Source: Eutreptiella sp. 'Long Island Sound 2002'
Lineage: Eukaryota > Euglenozoa > Euglenophyceae > Eutreptiales > Eutreptiaceae
Length of the DNA stretch: 64,000 nt
Reading direction: 5' to 3'
Assembly (NCBI GenBank): GCA_964036045.1
Contig: OZ038390.1
Span: 42,044,525 to 42,108,524 of the forward strand
Below are positions 1 through 12,400 of this stretch, one piece after another. The position numbers were made by a program, and so were the translations under genes. Positions within the stretch are counted from its first letter, which is position 1; each line of letters opens with the position of its first letter. The notes beneath the pieces are model-generated. The model was not told the DNA's origin. It ran no database searches and saw nothing but the letters and a program-made list of their open reading frames with translations.

Positions 1-275
1 CTCCGGGGGGGGGGGTGTCGAACTGTCCGACTGTCCAACGGTCGAGCTGTCCAACGTTTTGCAAACTGTGCCTTGCGGATCCGGCGGTTTGAAGAGTGTT
101 CGCTCGGCACGAGGTAGCGCTCGTGTGTGTAGGGCATTCCAGAATGGCATACGCACCCCGTGTCTGAGGACCGCTTAAGAAGAACAATTGTGTGGTGTCA
201 TCAAGCCACGTCCGCCGGACTGGGCCATGTTCAGTGCGCGACACACGCCCTTCCGCCGCGGTCGCGGGTGCATAC
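1..275. other. Last visible ValRS intron, no exon seen
   Basis: Follows exon 21 in transcription order. It starts with a poly-G tract and short repeats of the form gtcgaactgtccaa. I see no ValRS C-terminal helix in any minus-strand frame, so the final exon is outside the window. Confidence 0.5.
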
Positions 276-425
276 CCTTTGGGCGTTTTGAACTTGAATA
301 TTTTGGGGCACTTTCGACCGGTACTCAGGGGCATCCATCCGCTTCTGGAGGTTCTCCCGGTCCTTCAGGACCGCCATCTTCTGCTTGTTCAGCTTTTGGA
401 TCTGCTTGTCGGGGTCGATCATGCC
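276..425 (-). CDS. VARS: ValRS exon 21 (C-terminal coiled coil)
   Basis: Encodes 50 residues. [16 protein letters not shown] starts the tRNA-contacting coiled coil and [11 protein letters not shown] is the typical turn. The 3' boundary is AAAGG|GTATGC, so at least one more exon lies left of the window. The acceptor may be CCCAG at 426 or a CCAG about 30 bases further upstream; both keep phase. Confidence 0.88.
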
Positions 426-3400
426 CTGGGCGCGCAGGATGGGGCGGGGCGGTCCCTGGCGGCCGGAAGGAACATAAAACGGATGGCGTCCGCCACACCG
501 TTCGCGGCAGGGGGCCAGCACCCGACGCCGATTGGACAGCAACCAACGGTGGTTGGCGGGTAATGGAGGGGCGTTGGGCGGTAGGCATGGCGGGCCCGAA
601 GGCGCCCCTCAAGCAAATCGCTCGCCCCCTAAAAGACGCAGTGTATCCTTTGGGCAAGCCCTGGATACCACACGATGCACGCGAATCCGCAGATGTCGTC
701 GGCGTACAGTACCTCGCCTGCACCCTGCGCTCCTTACTCCTGCCATACCATACCTCAGCATGCGTGGGGCAAGAACGCAAACATATTCATTTGGACGCAC
801 GCAGGCGACGCATGACCGTACGCAGACTCACAGACTTTCATATACAGGCAGCACCACGTCAGTCTACTCACTTACCCGTCCACTAAAACAAACACGAACC
901 CATGAATCCATGCGCCCTGTGCATAGCGGATGCATGTGTGTAATGTGTCCCCCCGCCCCATGATATGCCCAGGGATTTGAAGTGGCATACAACCGAGGGG
1001 ACTCCCCAATACTTCATCATCGCGTTTCAGCAATTTTCAAAACTCGTCACAGTGGACATCGCACGTTCACTTGGTTTATGTCGAATCCCGCACAAAATCG
1101 TGCACAAGAGAGCTGTCTGCGGATGAAGAGATTGTACATAATGCCTGGTTTGCACTTTTTCCGCCAATGCCGCAAAAGCGGGGTCCGGCATGTGGCAAGG
1201 GACGGGGTTAAGGGTTGGTTCTACCTGACGGGTGGTTGGATCGAGGCATGTACCTGCACCAGGACGTGCACGGAGACATATTGGTCGACAACATGGGTGA
1301 CACATCCAGTCGGGATGAGGCTGCGGTCGTCATGCACCACAACCTGGAAAAAGGTGAAGCAACAACCAATGCGTTGGCCAAGGGTACGGGCGGAGCCCAG
1401 CGAAAGGTGTTTTGTTGGAAGAAAAACTGTGGCGGTCCCTCAACACTACAAGAACTTTAAGTGCGAGGTACACCGCAGGGGCGGATATAAACGGATATGA
1501 TAACGAATTACGAATTACAAATTGCTACTTGTGGGCCCAAATACAGGGGGGGGGGGGGGAATTTCGCCCGGGGACAATTTCGCAGGGGATAATTTTGCCA
1601 GGGGAAAATTTCGCCACCCTTGAAATCCCCAAAGCCCCAAGCAAGCATGTGTCTCGCAAAATGTCTCTCAATTTTCGAAAAATGATATGAAATCTGATGC
1701 AGACGATCCAGTAACTGGTGCAGAAGGTGCAGGCTTCTTTTTCAAGGCATCAACAGGCACAGGCGCGTTCGTAATCGCTCCTGGCCCTGCTCAGGAAACA
1801 CAATGCCTGCAGCTGTGGTGAAGGATGGAACTGTTATGCCAAAATTTCGCCAGGGGAAAATTTCGCCACTTTTCTTAACGGCGAAATTTTCCCCGCGAAA
1901 TTCTCCCCTGGCGAAATCCCCCCCCCCCCCCCTGTAGTGGCCCCGATGACCCTTTTTTCGGGTGAAAAATCGCCCAAAACATCATGGCAGTCCTGGCAAT
2001 CAGTGACCGTCTCTCCACAAGGCTCATGCCTACGAAGGAGACTAGAACTCGGCGAGGTCTAGTTTCACCGTTTGATTTCATAACTGTGGCCAGCGTCTGG
2101 TGTCAGGGGGGTGGGGATGGGGGGGCATGAAGAGCCCCCACGGAAACACTCTTTTGGGGGCGCAGGTTCCCAGACGTTTCGGACCCATGCGAAAGCCCGT
2201 GCTGCTGTGGAAAGGACACCACTTTTTCAGAAGGAAACCGTTTCGGGCCCCTGCATGATATTCCCCCAGTGGTGGCCCCAACGCCCCCTTTACGGGGAGG
2301 AATCGCCCCTTCCCCTTTGCTCCCGCCCGAATCCGCATTGCTTAATACGTACTGACAGCTGCTTCAAGGAGCTAGCTCTGCGTAAAACTAATCGCAAAGC
2401 TAGACCAATCCCACGACTCTGACATGGAGCACTACTATTGTCGCAGTGTTCGTTGAGGGAGGAAGGGTCTGGGACGGGACTCTGCGGCCGCCACTGATCT
2501 TCGTCGGTAATCTCCGTCATTTATTCCCATCGTGGGAGTACTCGTGCACAGAGGCTCAATACTGGCCTTCACCCTGCCCAACACAGAGTCGGACACATTC
2601 TGAGTCATGCACAAACGCAGGCCCGAACACTTGGCGATGCATACGTTGCCACACGCTGAGAGAAACGCGATGTCTGACGCCTCCAAGAGTAAGAAAGCAG
2701 CCGTGCCTGGGACAGTGCACACGGTGTGCACGTCCGGTCTCTGCAAAGGCGTGTCAGGAATCAAATGTGCAAGCCCCGGCAGCCGGTGCACCGCAGTGGC
2801 CCAAGAAACCGCACCACAACTGCCGACGAGGGCACAGCACATGAAAGCAGTGCAGATGCCGGCGATCCCCATTCGGGTGTCGTGATAGCACACTCACAAC
2901 AGCTTAAAACCTGGCGCCCTTTGCTTCGCTGTTTGAGAACCAGTGAAGACCAACCGACGGGGTTACGGGGTAACCGATCTGTACTCAGGGACCAGCTCAT
3001 CGGAACCTGATGGCGCTTCGGCCGGCCGAGACCGTCGCCGAGCCGAACTGCGGGAGCCTAATCGGCCGAGCTGAAGCTCCGCCGGTTGGTTCTGTCCAGC
3101 CTCAGAGACCCACTTGGGCGCTGACACACAAAAGTGGAGTGCGGAGGATGAGTGCCTCAGGGCTCTTCGCACAGAAAAACGGTGTGGCGCAATGGGTGGC
3201 TGGTGAGGTTGGTCTCGCGATGTTTGTGTGATTGATTGAAAGCGTCGGACATGATGACCTTCTGCACGTGTGCGTCATGCGGTTGTCTCAGGTTCGAGAT
3301 GCTTCAGGCACCAAGCGACATACTTTCCCGGAGACAGTCGTGGCTGTGCGCACGCATTGGCCGTGCAACATGCGACACAGACGCGCCAATACCGGGGCCC

Positions 3401-6400
3401 AGGCCTTGCAGAGCAGTCCCTTGGGTGCTACAACACGGCGCCTGAACGGAATGGGACGTTCGACAGGTGCAGGCCTGAGCACTGCACGTTTTACCCCCCC
3501 CCCCCCCCCCGTGTCCAGCGAACAATAAAAACCTCAAAAAATACGGTCCGAACAGGAGTGTCCGTTGGACACGCCGTTCGGTACCCACTTAATTTGGTAC
3601 ATGAACCCGGTACCCAATTCAGTACGTCCCAAAACATTACGGTCCAAACGGAAGTGTTCGTTGGACAAGGCATTCGTTGGACAGGGGGGAGGGGGGTTGA
3701 CCTAATTGAAAACAGACAAATGCAAACCAGAGGTATTGCACTCCACAGTCAGGCAAACCTGGTTAAACCTCAAGACACACACTGTGTCTGAAACAGAAAA
3801 CAGAACATCATGTCTGACTACATTAGTCAGACAATCACAGTCAGTAGCTGTCAGTCAGACATCAGCAATCAGTGTCGGATAAAGACACCATGCATTACCG
3901 GCATGGCCGGACCGACCTCTGCAGTGCCCCTGTATCTCAGCAGCTGGATTGGGTCGGTCAGGGCTGTCCCTGAAACGAAACACCAACACAATTCTTGTCT
4001 CAACTTCCTCGAAGTGGGCCCGAAGTTCCGTCTGCTCTACCCCCCCCCCCCCCCCGGTGGTCGTTGGATCGGGTCCAGCTGCCTCGCAATTGCGGTCGAC
4101 ATGCCCTGCTAATGTTTTTTCGGGCTGAAAATCATTGTGGGCCATTTGGCGCTTCCACATGTACAAGGGGGGGGGGTTACGTGCCAAAAGGAATTCGCGG
4201 GGGTATCGCTGCAGGAAATTTCGCGGAAACCCATGGATTTTGTGAGGTAAATTTCGCGGACACTCCCAGAAATGTTGTGGTGAGGGCGATGGAGCTGAGC
4301 CACAGGTGTGGAAGACCCTGGAATTTGTGTGGGAAATTTCGTGGCCAATTGGAAGCGCGCAATTTCCCACACAAAGTTGCCTGCCCCCGAAATCCCCCCC
4401 CCCCCACCCACCCCCACCCCACATCGATCCACGAGGCACACCTCTTTGTTGGTCATGGCAAGAGAAGACTTCACGGACCGAATGCCATGCACCACTGCCT
4501 TCACCATTTCCATTTGGGTCTCCAGAGCTTCGTGGCGGTATCCCATCTGAATACAGATGCCGCACACCACATCACAGTCCTGCCATGCGTCCGGCGCGCT
4601 ATAACGCCCTTGCGCGGATGCAAATTGTCCAACATTTCAGAAACCTGTTGTAGGTCTCAGGCACTCCCCTCAGCTCGCAAATAATCAGAAATCTAAACGA
4701 CCAGCCTCGGGCTGAAACGATGAAAAAAGCACAAGGTTAGGAGAACAGAAGGGCTGGTTCACCCACGGGGACACACTTGTTTGGGGTAAGCAGCCATCAT
4801 GATAGACTCGCAGCCTTGCAGATGTGCAGCTCCTGGCAAATGGTGCCACAGCGCCTCTGTCACAAATGGCATCATTGGATGCAAAAGCCTCAGACCAACT
4901 TCCATGCTGTACCACAGCACATGCTGGCAACGCTGCTTGGAGGTAGAGCACTTGTCTTCTCTCATTATAGGCTTTGTTATCTCCTGTACAATGGTTGCCA
5001 GGCTGAAGAACCATCTCAGACCAACGATCACTCATGGCTGTTTATAATGGTCGTGAGCATATTCCAGTTTTAATTTCTGATCAAATGGTATGTCATAAAC
5101 GAGGAGAGGTTGCTTTAACGCGTACATATAAAGGTCAGGTTATGAGTGATAAAAAAAAGAAGACGTTAAGTCATCAAAAGCGTGTAATTGGCATGGCGTA
5201 CTGCAAGCGGAAGCATTAGCATTAGCAGCGCAATGGATTCGGCACCATCCTGGTTGTTCGATGGTTGGCGAGCTGATTAGGTACGATTCCGCCCACAGAG
5301 ATACAAGAAAGATGCACAACAGGCGACAGCTTTCGTCGAGATATACAGGGGGGGGGGAAAATTCTGTACGGGGATTTTTCCGCAGGGGAAAATTCCGCAT
5401 GGGGAAAATTCCGCACCTGTCCAAAAAATCAAGGGGAAAATTCCGCACCTCCCAAATCTTCAGTGCATTGGAAGCAAAAGGGATCCTGGGATTGCGATCC
5501 CCAAAAGATCCTGGGAGAAGGCAATGACCATTGTGCCTGAGATCACCTCTGTAGATGGCGTGGCCCGCCATTCACAAATTATTCGACTTCCTGCCCCCCC
5601 TTCCCTGTTGGTTGACAACAACTGCAGAAGAGCGGGAACAAAACAAATGGGAGCGCGCGGCGAAGCACAAGGCATACGGTGGTACGGTGGCTTACATGGA
5701 CAAAATTCCGCACGGGGAAAATTCCGCACCTCCCCTCGAAAAATGAGGGGAAAATTCCGCACCAAGTTGAAATACGGAATTTTCCCCGCGGAAAAATCCC
5801 CCCGCGGAATTTTCCCCCCCCCTGTAGAAGCAATGTTCATTGCCTGACACCAGGTGCCGACCAGGTGCCTGAAATGCTGCAAATTTTCCGAAAAGTACTT
5901 GCGTGCGTGCTTTCACACATACCAAATAAACATCGCAGAAATCATACAACCAGAAATTGTAGACGGCAGTCACTGCAAGGGCAAAATCATAGGACTCGAG
6001 CCCCTTGTGCACATCGGCAATAGCCTTGTCCAAGCGACTGAGGATCCACTGCGCAGGAACTGGGTAATGCTGCAGAGAAAACACCACCGAATTACCGTGT
6101 GAAGCCTCATGCACGAGACCACCGAAGGGCACGAGACACAAATGTGATTCCATGTGAAGAAAAAAACATGCCGCCACTTTTCTTAGCATCGAAAAATTCC
6201 CCGTGAAATTCTTTCCCCCCCCGAAATAGTAACGAAATGAGTAGGTTCGCCCAGCAACGATGACTGTCAACCCTCCCTGGCGAAAATGGCGCCTCAAAGA
6301 CAGCGGCTGTTTCGCTCTTGATCATGGATGTTGGTTCTTTCAAGAGTATTGGCGTCTTCGGGGTCTTTAGGATGGAGCGAACACACATGCCCTGGCCTGA

Positions 6401-9400
6401 GCATCAGAGATGAGGATGGAGAAAGGGCACCAGACCTCCAAATCTTGCGGCTGTATGACGCTTGACGGAGGCACGTATGCCTCCCCCAATGAATGGAACA
6501 GGCCATAGCGTACCGCATTCCAGAGCTTATTGCAGAAGAAGCGATACCCAACGATGCGTTCCACGTCCAAATTCACAGAGGCACCTAAAAAAACGCGGCA
6601 GTAGGAGGACACATCAAGGAAAACGAAGCGGGTCAGGAACAAAAGCACGTCTGACAGCCCAACGGAGTCCGGCCTCTGGCTAGCTCCATTTCCAAGACCG
6701 TGGGGTGATGCCCTGCACTGCAGGCGTGTACACTGCAGCACCCCCACTGACACACTGCCCCCCGCACCCCAAAAAGAAATATTCTTTGCGTGTTGATATG
6801 AATATCAATTCGGGTTTGCTGTCCCCCCAATCACCAGCACTGAATGCAGGTACATGCGCTCATGTGCTCAGCTTTTGCATGGACATTAGTTTTGAGGTAC
6901 CTGCAGCGCAGGCGCATACAAAAGGGAAAATCCCTGTCAAATAATTACGAAGTTTCTTCAAAAAAGGGAGGGGAGCCGGTGCCACTTTACATGTGTTGAA
7001 CCAGTTCCAGTCATCCGCACTTTTTCTGCTCTTTGGTGCAAGACGTAGCTTTCACCAGCCATCACACTTACTTAATGGATTCCGCTTGCCTCCCTGTTCC
7101 CCACACTCACTGGTGCAATTAGTTGCTTGTGGGGCATGCCAAAGCAGCTCACCACTGCCAAGTTTCTGCCAAATTGGTCGAGATATGGTTTTATTGCCTT
7201 GGTCAGAAGCTGCAAGGAGGAGACGTTCAATAGTGAGACAAGATTGAACCACAAGCTGTTGCACAATGCAAGAGCAGGAGTGTGCGCAGGGATCAACGCA
7301 AAGTAGTACAGGAGGACCGGTACCCCTGCATATACTGGCCACCCGGCTGGGAAAGGGTCACGACGCTTATCCCAGCTGCCTCTGTGCTCCACCTCACACA
7401 TACTTCTGAGGGATATTGCAGGCCTGACTGTAGATGCACCCATGACACCGATAGTTATGCAGCCCCTGCTCATCCACACCCTGGATATCTATGATACAGA
7501 GCCTAGATGAGGCAAAAACTGGGTGCCACACACACACAAGTCCAGGCTTATCCAGCCAAGCACCCTCCGGTATCCGCAACCATGCAGGCCTGTCTTCGCT
7601 TGTGTTGTACTTCATTGCTCGTTGCTGTCCCTCTAACGTCGGGTCTGTACTACTGCCCTCTGATGCTGGGCCTGCACTGGATCAGGTAGAGGACACCACC
7701 TGGACGCTTCATGGGCTCGGCGGGATGGCATCATCCTGTAGACTGATGCAATCTGGGGAACGTCCTTGGTCTCTTGCCGGGCAGGGGCAGTGATGCAGTC
7801 CGTGGGCCATCTAGATCTGCCATCTGTTGCCGACGTTTCCTATTGTTTGTTTTACGCTGTGCACCGCGTGTACCTATGCGGTTGCACAGTAGGGTGCACA
7901 GAAACCCCCCCCCTTTTTCCCACAGAAGCAACCACCACCAACAAACACCATTCCTACCGCAGTCATCAGGTGGTTTTTCGTCACTGGTGAGCCTCCTGCA
8001 TGATCGCACTGGTCGTCGCTGCACTGGTCATGCATTCCCTGGGTCATTTGCTGGCTCCAGAAAGGGGAAACCAGCCCACGGCCAGCCCAGGTTCCGCACT
8101 TTCCTCACTTTGCGGTGGCTTGAAATTTGGGCCCACCAGGGGTATCAGGAGGTGGGCGTACCTGACACGCTGTATGATAGAAGGCCAATCCGCAGCGCAT
8201 CACTGCCACACTCAGGGATGCCCTTGGGGAATTGCTTCCGCTGCAAAGAAAAGATTGACACATCGGCGCATGGACACCAACAACGCCAGTAATCCTCAGC
8301 TCTTCACATCACTGCACACAGCATTGAATGCATCGCTCTGCCATGACATTCGCCCATGACATGCAGGTCACACATGGGGACGCGGGCCTGCAGTCTAGAT
8401 ACACTGTTTGCCACAAGCAGACATGATCGGCTCATTTGCAGATACTGTCTGCGCGTGTGAGGCGACTTTTTTTGCGTTGTGAGGCATGGACTGCTGCACT
8501 GCAAGTGCAACGTGCCGCGTCGTGGGTGAAGCGCGAAGCGCTGGGGGGTGGTGTGGGGGGGGGGATGTGTGTGTGGGCGGGGGGGTTTGTGTGGGGGCAA
8601 TATGAGGGAATATGGTGCTGGGTCTCATTCTGTATGGCGCCAGACCCATGGCCCCGCATCGTCGTCAACGCCAGGGGCCGAAGGCCAGGAGGCACAAAGA
8701 AGTACCTGAGCAACCCACGGCTTCGCCCTGCAGCAGTCTCTGCGTATGTCCAGCGTCTCCCCGCACCGGTCTCTGCCTGCGGTAGTTCCCGCTGGTGTGG
8801 GCTCAGGACCAGCCTTCACCGGGGTATCGGCGTGCGGTAGTCCCCACATGCAGTCATCCACGCCCACATCAGCCTCTACCCGCACCGCCCCCATCAGCAC
8901 CGCCCCCCCATCAGCACCAGCCCCAGCACCAGCCATCCACGGCAGCCCCTGTCACCGTCGCGCCCACGCGAGCACCAGCCCGCCGCTCCGTCCCGCGTCG
9001 CACCGGCGGCTGTGCCTCCTGGTACACGACCCGGTCACCCTCCCCGAGGCCGTCGTACCCATGTGGTACTGGTGCCAGGTCACCAGGTTGGAGGGGGCGG
9101 GTTGTTGTGTGTGGATGATGTTTGCATGAGGGGGGGGGGGGGGTGGCACACCGTCGGGAGATACACGTTGCCCAATTCGGTACCCTCCCAACTCTTTTGC
9201 GAGGCACATGGTCCCCTTTCGAAAGAGCTCGCAGATGCCGTGCCGTGCCTCCACTGACTCGAGGCCGCGATCCTTGCACCTACTGCCCACAGGGCACAGG
9301 GTGGATGCCCTCTCCGACGAGGTCAGCACGAGACAAGCGCACGCGGCACCTGTTGTGACGGACGCGGAGGCGGGCACGCGTCCCTACGATTTGCACTGCC

Positions 9401-12400
9401 GGGTCTCAAAACTCCTGCAAACACCGCAGATCAATCCCGTTCAGGGAACTGTGCGTCGATGGCACACCTGTGCCTGTCTTGCTCTGCGAATCTCCGACTT
9501 GTGCAGATTCCCCGACTCCAATTTGGCCCCCATGTCCTCCAAACTGATGCCGGAGATAATGTCCAAAGGATCGATCACGTTCCCCAGGCTCTTGCTCATC
9601 TTGCGACCATCTTTGTCACAGACGAGGGCGTGCAAGTAGACCTGTCCGCAGAGTTCACAGCAACACAGCGGCCGTCATACATCGGATCATGGGCCACAGG
9701 ACACCCCAAGGGACGCGAGAACATGAAGCGAATGACTACAACCGAAGACTGGGTCCACCTGCTCCCTGGGACGCCCCTCTGAGACCCAATTCTACGGTGC
9801 CCTTCCGGACACACACGGGGCTTCGGTGCCTTGCTGCTACTCACTGGCAATTGTGGTCTGGGCTCGTTGTGCAGCAGATTGAGTTCACTCCAGACAGTTT
9901 GTTGGCAGACTACCAACGGGTGCCCAGTGCAGACCACAACTTTGGAGTGCGGTAGCGTCCTCCGGGCTACATGTTTATGAATGGCATACTGGCCGCAAGG
10001 AGTGCACGGGGACAGGAACTGATGCTCGTGTTCACCCTGTGCGACTGCTTCCCTACCTTTCAGTCACTACTGTGACTGGGGCAGATTCACGAATGCAATC
10101 TCCCCCTATCAGACGTCCACGGACCACTGGCCGGCCAGATACCTGAACCCACGAACCGTGTGGCTGGTTGCACCCTGCAATCCTTCTTCTTGGCATGGCC
10201 TCATTTCTACAAAGCCAATTCTTGTATCAACCCCCAGAGCCGGACGAATGCATCGGTGGCATTTCTGTTACGAAGGAAATAGACCATCGATCCAAATTCA
10301 GTTGCAAACGAGCATGAGGGCTTCTTTGGAAGAAGTGAGAAATCCGGCTTTGTTTATAAGAGAGGGGGGGATCTTTTGGCTCTGAGACCCACCCACCCCA
10401 AAAAAATCTTGACCCAAAATTTGGCTGAGGGAAAGTCAAGTTTGAACAAGCGGCCCTTTGTGGGACCCACCCAGACCCCGAAGGAACTCTGGGCTATGTC
10501 ACGTGTGCACTGGCGGCAGACAGCACAAAGCGCAGAAAGAAAATGGGCTCGTCAGTGGCCTATAAGACCATAGGTACCTTTCTGTCACAGAACATGGGAC
10601 ACGAAGATGCCTGTGGCCTGTGCCCAGACCCCCCCCGTTTCGTATTCATTCCTGAAACCTGATCTTGTGTGGAGGTGCAACGACACCCACTTAGGGTCGG
10701 AATGCCGTGATCCTGTTCAGAGCCACCACCGGCATGCTCCACACATGCACAGATTCATGTGTGACACACCTCCTTGAACGGCAGCCGATCCGTGAGCGCG
10801 AAGGACATCATCACCATTCGTGCCACCCAGAAAAACAAGATGTCATGACCCGTCTCCATAACGTCCACCGGGAAAAAGTTCAAGAAATCAACGTGGCTTG
10901 TGTCTGAAACACAAACAAATGCGATGACGAGGTGCACACCCGCAGTGTCAAACGAGAAGCATGCTGATTGTCGGCTGCAAACAATTGCCCACTTTCTGTG
11001 CCGCAACCCTCATTTCCTCACAGTTCCCAACCGCTGCCGGCAAAGTGTGCTCCTCAAGAGGTACAAATAAAAAACCATCCTGGGGACCCACCATCTGTGT
11101 CGCCATCTGTGAAAGCCCCATAAGCCAGTGTGACAGCTGCCCGGACCTCCTTCACTAAGATCTTCACTAAGAGGCGACATACCTGGCCAGCCCAGTGTAT
11201 AAAGTGGATGCAGGCCGGCACTGAACCAAGTGTCGAGGACATCTTCATCCTAATGGACAATGAGTGTACTGGGACTGTTTGATGCTCACATAGAGGGGCT
11301 CAACATACATGCGGAATACAGTGGGCGTTGTCTCAATGTCATGCGTACCAACGCCATATGTCTGGCATGCACACACCTGATGCAGCACTAGACGGGAAGC
11401 ATCCTCTGCACTCAATTCCAACTGGATCACCGCACGCTCCCGGGCCTAAAAATGCCACCAAAACAAATATCACGTGCACAAGTCGATTCCACAGACACGG
11501 AAAAAAGATGCACTGGAAAAAACAGTGAACGTGAGCATACACCCGCTGTGCAGTATTGCACTGAGTTGTGGCCATGTTGGATCCTTCCCCCTCCAACGAA
11601 ACCAAATGGCCGTCTCCTTTACAGATTTCTGGTACGATGAAATCGCAGCGAGAGCTCATCACATGCGGCACCAACACAAAACGCTGCTTTCGGCGTCCAC
11701 TTCTACTTTTTGTTTTTAAAATAGGCGCTGCAATGCGGATTGCCCTCTTTAACCAGGCGGACCAAAATAATCCGAGACGTCACGCCCCTGCCCCCTCCAA
11801 CCGCATCCAGTGGATGCCGCTCCTTACTGGGGGAGGACTCCAAGGAGGAGTTGTGTGTTGGGAAAGGGCCCTGGCTGCCACACGACCGTCCAAATTGCCG
11901 CCCCCCACGACCCCCTTTTACGTATAACCCCCCGCCCCCAGGCTTCCTCGGAAATCTGGGGGACCTGTAACCCTCTTGCTGCCCGAAAATCGAACCACCA
12001 CTCAATTCACGGAGTGGAGCAGCAGATCTGTTCAAGCAACAAATACCTCATGCACATCCCTCGCCACGATCCATCGGCGCACGTCTTCCTCGGCTGCAAC
12101 GTCTCGCTCTCCCAGCGTCGCATACCACGCGGGAATCCGCAACCCCCACCACAATTGGCGGCTGATGCACCTAAAATGGCAGAATATCCGTTTTCTACAG
12201 CACATTGCAATCCGATCTGGGTCGATGCCCCTGGCAAACCCCAACGGGTCTGGCACTGTGGGTCGCAGCAACTCAAAGCGCACCCGGAACACAGGGCCCG
12301 TGCTGGAGTTGGCTTGCCCCCCCGCCCCGTTCTGATCCACTTGCCTCCGCTGACAGCGTGTGTCCCTCCAATCGGTATCGGGGCGTACGTTATGGGCCAT

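Noticed and set aside
5692-6297. 201-codon frame as a single exon
   Set aside because: Only 5923-6069 aligns to ValRS. The rest of the frame is intron and foldback-element sequence read through by chance.
8911-9279. Minus-strand [10 protein letters not shown] as the ValRS GTDALRFAL exon
   Set aside because: A better match with correct phase and splice sites was found at 8162-8240 ([10 protein letters not shown]).
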